Source of the DNA: UBA4582 sp964228885
GTDB taxonomy: Bacteria; Pseudomonadota; Gammaproteobacteria; Pseudomonadales; Azotimanducaceae
NCBI GenBank assembly: GCA_964228885.1
Contig: CAXRCG010000079.1
Location: forward strand, 1 to 5,212
Direction: 5' to 3'
DNA length: 5,212 nt
Positions 1 to 5,162 of this stretch are shown piece by piece. The translations under genes and the position numbers were made by a program. The notes beneath the pieces were generated by a model that saw only the letters and a list, made by a program, of their open reading frames with translations, did not search any database and was not told the origin of the DNA. The stretch's first letter is position 1, and the number at the start of each line of letters is the position of its first letter.

Positions 1-1
1 A

Positions 2-175
2 GAACTATATGAAGTTTTCGCTGATGTCCCAACAGAGGCGGACTTTGTAAATCACATTATTCAGTGTGCCACGACCCTAATATCCTATGTCGATGCTGGC
101 TATGAATACGAGGGAATTAGCGTTGAACATGATATGCCAGATCCTGAAAAACTCCACCTGAGAAGAGTTAAATAA
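2..175 (+). CDS. 3' end of an unrecognised gene (C-terminal 57 residues)
   Basis: An open frame enters from the left edge and runs to a TAA at 173-175, giving 57 residues that begin ELYEVFADVPTEADF and end EKLHLRRVK. The start codon lies outside the window. The stretch is acidic and soluble, with no membrane segment and no motif I recognise, and the final residues are basic. The stop lies 19 bases before the ATG of the small membrane-protein gene at 195, whose ribosome binding site begins just after it. The two genes are therefore probably in one transcription unit. The frame is supported by steady codon use and by the tight junction with the next gene. No function can be given from this fragment. 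Confidence 0.65.
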   Translation, partial: ELYEVFADVPTEADFVNHIIQCATTLISYVDAGYEYEGISVEHDMPDPEKLHLRRVK

Positions 176-194
176 ACAAGAAGGGATACAGATT

Positions 195-644
195 ATGAAA
201 TCTCTATCACATTTATTTGAACGAACGACCGCTGAAATCGAGTATAGTGATGCTTTTGTTAGCACGGCCTCGATTATCATAGAGTTTGCAGGTGTCCTAT
301 TACTGCTAGCAGGTGTTGTCCGAATACTGTATGTGCTGTTCTCTCGTTCGGCCAAGTTATTGGCTGTGCTACAGTTGAACAAACGACATTTCCGCCGTTT
401 GTTTGGAATTAAACCTAAACCGAAAGACTCGGTACAAGAACCTTTCCAGTGCGAGCAGGCGGGCACCACTGCTAGCGGTAAAGGATCGCACGATGTTAAA
501 ACGACAACGCCTGGGGAGTTTGCCGAATATCTGGACAAGAATATGCCGGGACCTGAGCACAAGGTCATACCACCAGGCACTATCCATTGGAAATACACCG
601 TGACCATTAAGGCGGAAGAAGAGCAAAAGAAGGAGAATATGTAG
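195..644 (+). CDS. small single-pass membrane protein, function unknown
   Basis: This encodes 149 residues. The start is ATG at 195, with the Shine-Dalgarno sequence AAGGGA at 181-186 eight bases upstream. After a short polar N-terminus comes one strongly hydrophobic stretch, about residues 21-49 (around IIIEFAGVLLLLAGVV), which is long enough to cross the membrane. It carries one buried Glu (E30) and an Arg (R43) near its end. Basic residues then cluster (SRSAK at about 50-54, then NKRHFRRLFGIKPKPK), so the positive-inside rule predicts a cytoplasmic C-terminal half. The rest is hydrophilic and low in predicted structure, ending in a Glu/Lys-rich tail. The Ile/Glu/Gly/Leu pattern of the helix resembles several small membrane families such as DUF1622, but the match is too loose to assign. 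It lies 19 bases after the upstream gene and is probably co-transcribed with it. The membrane location is well supported; the role is unknown. Confidence 0.7.
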   Translation: MKSLSHLFERTTAEIEYSDAFVSTASIIIEFAGVLLLLAGVVRILYVLFSRSAKLLAVLQLNKRHFRRLFGIKPKPKDSVQEPFQCEQAGTTASGKGSHDVKTTTPGEFAEYLDKNMPGPEHKVIPPGTIHWKYTVTIKAEEEQKKENM

Positions 645-807
645 TTGATCAGATTGGCCATCAAGGGTTAGCCATTCAATTCAGGAACAGTTCGAGTGGC
701 TAGCTCTACCTCCTCTCCATTAGCTCCACATCCCGCTTACAACTATCAGCTAAATCTAGTTGAATCATCAAACTTCTGACCTAGGTACTCCGCTAATCCA
801 TTGAGTT

Positions 808-930
808 ATGGAAACGGTGTTGCGATCTTTAAAACTACGCGATACTCAGTACGAGGTGGGGTGTTGGAAACCTGCAGTGTCTGTGATTCACTATGATGTT
901 TCGCAGCTGGAATTTATAAAATTAAGATAG
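808..930 (+). CDS. possible 40-residue ORF or gene remnant
   Basis: ATG at 808 opens 40 codons to a TAG at 928-930. An in-frame TGA lies at 802-804, so the frame cannot extend upstream. The peptide begins METVLRSLKLRD, contains CWKPAVSV and ends LEFIKLR, with a protein-like mixture of residues. There is no Shine-Dalgarno at a useful distance from the ATG. It could be a short gene, the broken remains of a longer one, or chance. By eye the W-x-P-x-V-S pattern followed by LE is faintly like the N-terminus of RtcR-type CARF proteins, but the similarity is far too weak to name it. Confidence 0.18.
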   Translation: METVLRSLKLRDTQYEVGCWKPAVSVIHYDVSQLEFIKLR

Positions 931-952
931 TGTTTGCGTAGAGGGAGGGAGA

Positions 953-1009
953 GTGATCTTTATTTTCTATGGCCTTTTTCTCAAAAAATCAAAGTATAGT
1001 TTTGTGTAA
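953..1009 (+). CDS. possible 18-residue leader peptide before the 1020 gene
   Basis: A GTG at 953 opens 18 codons encoding MIFIFYGLFLKKSKYSFV, ending in TAA at 1007-1009. A purine-rich, strongly Shine-Dalgarno-like run (GAGGGAGGGA, 941-950) lies just upstream; its GGAG core at 944-947 is five bases from the GTG. The peptide is hydrophobic first and basic at its end. Its stop falls ten bases before the GTG of the downstream gene and overlaps the edge of that gene's weaker Shine-Dalgarno, so coupled or leader-type translation is conceivable. Against this, the frame is very short, AT-rich sequence yields such frames by chance, and if transcription starts near TATAGT at 995-1000 the frame would not be in the mRNA. 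Confidence 0.2.
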   Translation: MIFIFYGLFLKKSKYSFV

Positions 1010-1019
1010 GAGACGATAA

Positions 1020-1676
1020 GTGAAAGACAAGGTAAAAAATAGCTCTGTCGCCTTGGTTGAAAAGCTAGGTGAAGTCGGAATAGATTCGTTAATTGAGTCT
1101 AATCAAGTTTTGAAGGATGTTCCGATTTTGGGTTCTATTGTAGGGGTTTTTAAATTGGGGAATTCAATATCGGACAGCTTACTCTTATCAAAGGTAAAGA
1201 TGTTTGTTGAGTCGATAGGCGATGTTTCTTATGATAAAAGGATCGAGTTTAATGAAAAAATGTCTGATGAAAAAGAGTTTCGGAAAACTTCTAGAATGCT
1301 GCTTTATTACATGGATAACTTTGATACAGAGTTGAAATCAGCATTGCTAGGTCATGTTTTTACGGTGTATTTAAATGAAAGTATGGGTGAGGAGGTGTTT
1401 AGAAAATTCGCATCTTTGATAGATAAAATGAATTATGATGATTTGAAGAAGTTTATAGAAAGTGATGGCCAGTTTGATTGGCTTTATGCTCATGACTATA
1501 TTGCGAATGGCCTTGCTATGTTTGTAGTACCTAAGGTTTCAACACTGGATGATATTAACTGTGATGACGATATTGACCAAACGGGAATGACATATGGGTG
1601 TAATCCTTGGGGAGCGGAGGTCATCAGAGTGCTTGGGCCTTACTTTGAATGTATGGATAAAAGTGGCTGCAGATAA
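1020..1676 (+). CDS. AT-rich orphan gene, 218-residue mostly helical protein of unknown function
   Basis: The start is GTG at 1020, the only possible far-upstream start because TAA at 1017-1019 is in frame directly before it. The Shine-Dalgarno AAGAGA at 1008-1013 is six bases upstream. The protein has an amphipathic N-terminal helix, then a hydrophobic Gly/Pro-containing segment at about residues 34-56 (VPILGSIVGVFKLGNSISD), then KVKMFVESIG and a charged helical middle rich in Lys, Glu and Asp. The C-terminal part is Asp-rich with Cys residues (NCDDDIDQ, then YGCNPWG). There is no clear signal peptide and no catalytic motif I recognise. The pattern Pro-hydrophobic-Gly, then SI-x-D, then K-x-x-x-F-hydrophobic recurs in unnamed proteins I associate with mobile and defence regions; this is recollection, not a search. 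Two sampled rows (1081-1140 and 1261-1320) are each 33% G+C, well below the jet genes, which suggests horizontal transfer. The hydrophobic segment could associate with a membrane. Confidence 0.8.
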   Translation: MKDKVKNSSVALVEKLGEVGIDSLIESNQVLKDVPILGSIVGVFKLGNSISDSLLLSKVKMFVESIGDVSYDKRIEFNEKMSDEKEFRKTSRMLLYYMDNFDTELKSALLGHVFTVYLNESMGEEVFRKFASLIDKMNYDDLKKFIESDGQFDWLYAHDYIANGLAMFVVPKVSTLDDINCDDDIDQTGMTYGCNPWGAEVIRVLGPYFECMDKSGCR

Positions 1677-1679
1677 AAA

Positions 1680-1838
1680 GTGAAATACTCATTGTTGAAG
1701 GGGAGAGGTGCCCAACTTGTGTTAGTGGCACTCTTCTCTTCGCCAACATCAAAGCAGTATTACCACGAGCTCCCAGGAGTTGAACTAAACGATATTAGAT
1801 ATCAGCCTTTCTTGCGCAGCGTTGTGGGGCGTAACTGA
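1680..1838 (+). CDS. possible 52-codon ORF directly after the orphan gene, same frame
   Basis: After the TAA of the upstream gene (1674-1676) one AAA codon is followed by GTG at 1680, and the same frame then stays open for 52 codons to TGA at 1836-1838. The product begins MKYSLLKGRGAQLVLVALF, then continues with a more polar half that includes YYHELPGVELND. There is no Shine-Dalgarno sequence before the GTG. It might be reached by coupled re-initiation, might be a former C-terminal extension cut off by a stop mutation, or might be chance. Its base composition is nearer to the flanking DNA than to the AT-rich gene, which argues against its being that gene's lost tail. A hairpin at 1699-1740 overlaps it. 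Confidence 0.15.
   Translation: MKYSLLKGRGAQLVLVALFSSPTSKQYYHELPGVELNDIRYQPFLRSVVGRN
1699..1740 (+). terminator. weak hairpin downstream of the orphan gene
   Basis: The 5' arm 1699-1712 pairs with 1727-1740 through six inner pairs (GGTGCC with GGCACT), one A/C mismatch and seven outer pairs, around a 14-base loop. Several pairs are G-U, so the structure forms well only in the plus-strand transcript, which fits a 3' end for the gene at 1020-1676. There is no T-run after it, only a T/C-rich 3' arm, so it is not a canonical intrinsic terminator. It may be a transcript-end stabiliser or chance. Confidence 0.25.
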
Positions 1839-1913
1839 AATTTTGGTCAGGTCGGCTAATCTCGCTATCTAAGGTCTTTCCAACGTCTCACAGGGCGTTT
1901 TTCCTGCACGAAA

Positions 1914-2915
1914 TCAGTCAGGTTCAAACCCAAGTTCGTGGGCAAGCCTATTTGAGTCAGTCGTAAAGGCAAATACAGGCCAAGCCTTTGGGTTTTCATC
2001 TACGGCAAGGTTGTATTCGGCTTCGCTTGCAGGAATCCGATTATCGACTAAAAAATAACCGATTAACGGTTTACGAAGTTCGATTCGCTTGAGGGTACCA
2101 CCCTGATCCAACTCATAATCGGTCACGATCAATGCCCGCTGATCTTGGCTAAGGTGCGGATTAGGTCTCAGCTCAAGTTCGATCATCTGCTCCCACTCAG
2201 TATCAGGTTTAGGTGGGATACCCCTATAGCGCTCAAAAGCAGGCGCATTATCGCCCCATTCCTCCGTGATCTTCGAGGGTTTAACCACTTTAGGGGTGCT
2301 TTTGAAGCGACCAATGAGGAAATCACGATACGCCATGTTATCCCAACAAAAGGCACGTACGTGGTAACGATTATTAACAAACGCGATCGCAGTAGGTGTT
2401 AACCGTCGGCCGCGCCCCTTGGGTGAACGCATCGTGGCAACCACTGCTTCGATAGACCGTTCGTGCTCAATGGCCGAGAGCAACCGGGCTAGAACACGCA
2501 GATTATGATGACGTAATAGCATGGGCATTTCAGTGGTGTGGGCGGCCATGGGCGGCGCATACTCTTCAATGGCCAGCCACTGTAAATCCGCCTCGGACAG
2601 CAGTACCGGTTCAAAGCTTTCAGTGGGCTGATGGTAAGGAATACCCAGTTGATAAGGCTTTAGCGCCTTGGGCGCGAGTTGCTGATAAAGCTTTATATCT
2701 TTCTGAGCTTGGGGGCGAGAGATCCCGAAAGTCTCCATCAGCATGGTCGTTGTTAACCGTCGCTCCCAGAGTAATTGTCGCTCGACATAACACAAACGCA
2801 GCCACTGAGGGTGCGAGTATGCCCCAGCCTCGAGTCGCTTACTGGCCAGATCCGTCACAGGTATTGCTTGCGTGTCTGATGCGATCGCGGGTTTGATGTA
2901 CTGCGAGTACTGCAT
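1914..2915 (-). CDS. WYL-domain transcriptional regulator, BrxR/CapW type
   Basis: This is probably a dimeric DNA-binding regulator of the neighbouring defence operon. I chose the ATG at 2915 (protein MQYSQYIKPA, 333 residues) because GAAGGG at 2928-2923 lies seven bases before it. The ATG at 2930 would add five residues, but has only GTGAG directly against it. Residues about 37-88 form a winged helix-turn-helix (helices around LCYVERQLLWE and LMETFGISRPQAQKDI). Residues about 155-205 hold the WYL domain, with its family pattern of R-x-x-TPTAI, RYHVRAF and YRDFLIGRF. A C-terminal extension (WCX-like, about 244-333) carries IELELRPNP and ends HELGFEPD. Length and order match BrxR/CapW proteins, which are known to repress BREX and CBASS operons and are thought to respond to a ligand bound by WYL. 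The gene is divergent from jetA across an AT-rich, repeat-containing gap. The family is secure; control of the jet operon is inferred. Confidence 0.9.
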   Translation of the reverse strand: MQYSQYIKPAIASDTQAIPVTDLASKRLEAGAYSHPQWLRLCYVERQLLWERRLTTTMLMETFGISRPQAQKDIKLYQQLAPKALKPYQLGIPYHQPTESFEPVLLSEADLQWLAIEEYAPPMAAHTTEMPMLLRHHNLRVLARLLSAIEHERSIEAVVATMRSPKGRGRRLTPTAIAFVNNRYHVRAFCWDNMAYRDFLIGRFKSTPKVVKPSKITEEWGDNAPAFERYRGIPPKPDTEWEQMIELELRPNPHLSQDQRALIVTDYELDQGGTLKRIELRKPLIGYFLVDNRIPASEAEYNLAVDENPKAWPVFAFTTDSNRLAHELGFEPD

Positions 2916-2922
2916 ACAGCGG

Positions 2923-2928
2923 CCCTTC
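2923..2928 (-). promoter_or_regulatory. ribosome binding site that decides the WYL regulator start
   Basis: Read on the minus strand this is GAAGGG, seven bases before the ATG at 2915-2913. It lies inside the first codons that would be read if the ATG at 2930 were used, and that upstream ATG has no properly spaced Shine-Dalgarno. This favours the shorter protein. Confidence 0.6.
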
Positions 2929-2966
2929 ATCTCACGTTTATTTGCTCATTCGCCCGAAAGTGTAAG

Positions 2967-3033
2967 CTACTACTGTATAAATATCTACTACCTATATTTA
3001 ATATAGGGGTGTATAAAGTATAGGTGTATTAAA
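2967..3033. promoter_or_regulatory. AT-rich divergent promoter region with direct repeats
   Basis: This core of the gap between the WYL regulator and jetA has two sets of direct repeats: CTACTA at 2967-2972 and 2985-2990 (18 bases apart, each followed by a TATA-like run), and TATAGG followed by TGTAT at 3002-3014 (with two extra Gs) and at 3019-3029. ACCTATA at 2990-2996 is also the reverse complement of TATAGGT at 3019-3025. Possible -10 elements are TATTAA at 3027-3032, preceded by TG at 3025-3026, for jetA, and minus-strand TATACA at 2979-2974 for the regulator. No consensus -35 sits at the right distance, as expected for a regulated or activator-dependent promoter. The promoter positions are tentative; the repeats are certain. 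Confidence 0.4.
2991..3007. promoter_or_regulatory. perfect 17-base palindrome, candidate operator
   Basis: Eight-base arms CCTATATT and AATATAGG flank a single central T with no mismatch. It lies about 76 bases before the WYL regulator ATG and 87 bases before the jetA ATG, where it could overlap the -35 regions of both divergent promoters. A symmetric site suits a dimeric winged-HTH protein such as the BrxR/CapW factor encoded next to it. The high AT content makes some chance symmetry more likely, so the binding role is inferred. Confidence 0.4.
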
Positions 3034-3036
3034 GAT

Positions 3037-3061
3037 GTCTACCTCGTATCTCTGGGTAGAC
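3037..3061. promoter_or_regulatory. inverted repeat in the jetA leader, candidate operator
   Basis: GTCTACC at 3037-3043 is the exact reverse complement of GGTAGAC at 3055-3061, with 11 bases between. The 25-base span ends 33 bases before the jetA ATG and lies at or just after the expected transcription start if TATTAA at 3027-3032 is the -10, which is a classic place for repressor binding. Its two-turn spacing fits a dimeric repressor, and the WYL regulator next door is the obvious candidate. In RNA it could form a seven-pair hairpin, so control at the leader level is also possible. Confidence 0.45.
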
Positions 3062-3094
3062 TTAGGACGTAACGACGGTTCATAAGGCGATTCG

Positions 3095-4501
3095 ATGAGC
3101 TTTGCCACACTCAATACCAATCTGTTTAAATCGATCTCGGGCGAGAATGGGCGGTCGATGCTTGCGTTATTAGTTGAGCTAGATACCTTCCTGGATCCAG
3201 CGCAATTGGAAGACGAACCCACACCACAACAGGTAAGAGTCTTTCTAAGGGACTACATCGCCAATAAGAATTTGCGTCTTGAAATAGAGTCAGGTGAGGC
3301 AGCGACAGGAAACTCCGCCGCGGAGCAGTACGTCTATACCCGACTGCGTGATACAGGGTGGATTCGCGAAGAGCGAGAGAGCGGTTATCGATATGTAGTC
3401 TGGATGGCTCAAGATGCACGAAGATTGCTGCACTTTCTTGGCAATATGAGTGCTGAACACCCGTCGTTAGGTGTGGTGTGCTTAGCGGTACGCTCGAACC
3501 TTTCTGAAGTGGTTAAAGACCCTGCAAACGGATCATTAGTGCGCAAAGCAGCAGATGATATGGAAAGTTTCTCAAACCGACTCCGAGCACTCGTTGGCAA
3601 TATCCGCGAAATCCATCATGTAATCAGCGGTGGTGCAGCTCGAGAAAGCAGTAATTTCGCGTTCTATTTTGAAGAGTACTTGGGCGAACTCTTTCTACCG
3701 AACATTGAGAAGCTTGCTTTGAAAGGTAACCCTAACCTTCACGCAAGTAAGATTCGCAAGTTGGTTAGTGACATACGCTTTAGTCCAGATCGTCTAGAGG
3801 CTTGCGCTAAAGCTTATAAGCGCGACGACATTTCAAACCCTTCGATTCAGCTTGTGGAAGAGGATCTGGATCGATTAAGCAAAGCATTTGATGGAATTGG
3901 TCCACTATTCAAAAAGACACAGGACTACGCACGACGCATAACTCGGCGGATGCACGAGAAGATCAAGTATACCGTGCACACGCCAAGCAATATGGGGCAA
4001 CAAATTCAGGAGCTCCTTGATCGTATTGCCAGTGAAGTTTCGCTAGAAGCTTTACCTAGCCCGTCGATAGACGAAGAACTACTCGCCGATACCCGATTGG
4101 CTAAGCCCAAGGCAAAGCCGCTACCACCTGTTCCGACGGCACGCAGGCAGCAAAAACCTCTGTGGGAAAAGCGAGCATACAATCAGCTCAAGCAAGAGCA
4201 CATCAACTTCCAGAAATGTGATCCTGTGCGTGTTGCAAACTTCATCGAGTCAAATCTTGGAAGTCGAGTTCAGATGACTACGGATGACCTTAGGATCGAT
4301 ACCGATGATGACATGATGGCTGCACTTCATTTGCGCCTATTGGCACAAGGCATATCAAAAACGCATCCACTCTACTCCTTGAAGTCCACGTACAGTGTTG
4401 AATTCGATGAGGGGGAGTGGACGGACCTTGAACAGATGGCTGGTCGTCGCCTGACAATCCGCCGGAATACTAACACGGAGAAACGCTCGCATGGCCAGTG
4501 A
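3095..4501 (+). CDS. jetA: Wadjet kleisin subunit JetA (MksF/MukF-like)
   Basis: This is the kleisin that bridges the heads of the SMC protein JetC and carries JetB in the Wadjet complex, which recognises small circular plasmids so that JetD can cut them. The start is ATG at 3095, with AAGGCG at 3084-3089 five bases upstream. Of 468 residues, about 1-110 form a winged-helix dimerisation domain ending in a wing and helix (GWIREERESGYRYVVW, then ARRLLHFL). About 115-330 is a long helical middle. About 335-358 is a Pro/Lys-rich linker (KPKAKPLPPVP). About 359-468 forms the C-terminal winged helix expected to bind the JetC head. It lacks the N-terminal pattern I associate with type I JetA (DUF3375) and is nearer in layout to the JetA/DUF5716-type proteins, so the subtype is left open (II or III). 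The call rests strongly on its partners: jetB overlaps its end by 11 bases and jetC follows. Confidence 0.85.
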   Translation: MSFATLNTNLFKSISGENGRSMLALLVELDTFLDPAQLEDEPTPQQVRVFLRDYIANKNLRLEIESGEAATGNSAAEQYVYTRLRDTGWIREERESGYRYVVWMAQDARRLLHFLGNMSAEHPSLGVVCLAVRSNLSEVVKDPANGSLVRKAADDMESFSNRLRALVGNIREIHHVISGGAARESSNFAFYFEEYLGELFLPNIEKLALKGNPNLHASKIRKLVSDIRFSPDRLEACAKAYKRDDISNPSIQLVEEDLDRLSKAFDGIGPLFKKTQDYARRITRRMHEKIKYTVHTPSNMGQQIQELLDRIASEVSLEALPSPSIDEELLADTRLAKPKAKPLPPVPTARRQQKPLWEKRAYNQLKQEHINFQKCDPVRVANFIESNLGSRVQMTTDDLRIDTDDDMMAALHLRLLAQGISKTHPLYSLKSTYSVEFDEGEWTDLEQMAGRRLTIRRNTNTEKRSHGQ

Positions 4502-5162
4502 AGTTATGCTCAGAGAGCTGAAAGAGATTGAGTCGAAAACATCTACCGACTATGCCGATAGTCTGCGAAACACGGCGGCATATCTACTGCAGAAACAGTG
4601 GGTATGGAAGGGAAAACGCGGGCAAAAAGAGCATTTCAAGTTGTGTGAGGATCATCAGGCCTATTTTCAGAAGCTCTTTGATGGCTTGGATATGACGTGG
4701 TACTACGATCGCAACTTTGGTTATGCGGGGATCCTGCCGCGAGGTTCTGGTAAACAACTGGATATAACTTCCACGCTGTTTCTGCTCATTCTACGGAAAA
4801 TGTATGACACTGAAGCTTCGATGGGGCGGACAGAGATTGGGCGCGTGAGACCGCCGATGGCTGAGCTCCTAAATCAGTATGAACAGGTCAAGGGAGAGAA
4901 ACCACTCCTAACTGAAACCAACACTACTCTGGATATTCTACGTAGAAAGGGAATTATCGAGCTCGGAAACAGAGACCCTGATACCAAACTTCATGAGGTA
5001 ACAGTCCTCCCCAACATCACCCGTGTGGTGAGTCCAGCTTACGTGGGTACGCTTAATCGCTTTATAGACAACTACACCTCAGAATCTGCGTCTGTCGAAA
5101 CAGCGCACAAAAAAAACCATACCATTGAGGTAGAGGAGATCCCCGATGACAGCGCAGAATAA
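4491..5162 (+). CDS. jetB: Wadjet subunit JetB (MksE/MukE-like, DUF4194 type)
   Basis: This is the KITE-type partner that binds the kleisin JetA and helps the SMC complex grip DNA. It has 223 residues from ATG at 4491, inside the last codons of jetA (11-base overlap), so translation is probably coupled. Two winged-helix units are expected. In the first, AAYLLQKQWVWKGKRGQKEHFKL and HQAYFQKLFDGL are followed by the family-typical strand NFGYAGILPR and the helix LDITSTLFLLILRKMYD (about residues 97-113). In the second, MAELLNQYEQVKG and TTLDILRRKGIIEL lead to a strand pair and the conserved-looking LPNITRVVSP. The tail, about 195-223, is polar and acidic (EVEEIPDDSAE) and probably disordered. 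The pattern RKQ-x-hydrophobic, FGY-x-G-hydrophobic, T-LLL-LRxxY is what I know from DUF4194/MukE-like proteins. The length is normal for the family, and the gene appears intact. Confidence 0.87.
   Translation: MASEVMLRELKEIESKTSTDYADSLRNTAAYLLQKQWVWKGKRGQKEHFKLCEDHQAYFQKLFDGLDMTWYYDRNFGYAGILPRGSGKQLDITSTLFLLILRKMYDTEASMGRTEIGRVRPPMAELLNQYEQVKGEKPLLTETNTTLDILRRKGIIELGNRDPDTKLHEVTVLPNITRVVSPAYVGTLNRFIDNYTSESASVETAHKKNHTIEVEEIPDDSAE
5133..5138 (+). promoter_or_regulatory. ribosome binding site for jetC inside jetB
   Basis: GAGGAG lies seven bases before the ATG at 5146, within the last codons of jetB. It is the strongest Shine-Dalgarno in the operon and identifies the jetC start, which overlaps the jetB stop. 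It suggests that JetC is made at a rate partly independent of JetB. Confidence 0.65.

Larger units (their letters stand above)
645..1019. other. 375-base gap with no convincing gene
   Basis: No tRNA, rRNA, CRISPR array, long repeat or transposon end is apparent. The left half (to about 800) is broken by stops on both strands. The right half holds two short plus-strand open frames, at 808-930 and 953-1009, listed separately. From about 910 the sequence becomes AT-rich and probably carries the promoter of the gene at 1020. One AT-rich candidate -10 is TATAGT at 995-1000, about six bases before the Shine-Dalgarno of that gene, but there is no good -35 at normal spacing. TATAAA at 914-919 is another candidate. 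No strong terminator for the membrane-protein gene is visible after 644; the only nearby pairing is a four-base TGGC/GCCA stem without a T-run. Confidence 0.5.

Noticed and set aside
77..664. Long minus-strand frame of 195 codons overlapping the membrane-protein gene
   Set aside because: It lies antisense to a plus-strand gene that has a good ribosome binding site and a clear hydrophobic helix, and its product is rich in Ser, Cys and Ile with no domain-like pattern.
661..780. Short reverse-strand frames, for example one ending RDVELMERR
   Set aside because: Only about 24 codons before stops on both sides, no ribosome binding site in position, and overlapping short frames in the other phases look similar.
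808..930. Faint resemblance of the 40-codon frame to the N-terminus of RtcR-type CARF regulators
   Set aside because: Only a W-x-P-x-V-S-like pattern and a following LE agree, and no other family feature is present. It is kept only as a possible remnant without a name.
1791..1803. Small inverted repeat GATAT-TAG-ATATC between the orphan gene and the WYL gene
   Set aside because: Five-base arms in AT-rich DNA are expected by chance, and the site lies between two gene ends where no promoter is needed.
1884..1907. AACG...CGTTTTT hairpin with a T-run near the end of the WYL gene
   Set aside because: The stem is only four pairs, and the T-run is on the plus strand, the wrong direction to terminate the minus-strand WYL transcript.
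2145..2402. Plus-strand frame of 85 codons inside the WYL gene, and similar frames inside jetA on the minus strand
   Set aside because: They are fully antisense to genes with clear domain patterns and have no independent support.
3095..4501. Reading the kleisin as chromosomal MukF of the housekeeping MukBEF condensin
   Set aside because: The operon order kleisin, MukE-like, SMC also fits MukFEB, but the sequence is unlike MukF as I know it, and a defence-type WYL regulator sits next to it. Wadjet/Mks is the better fit; a JetD gene downstream would settle it.
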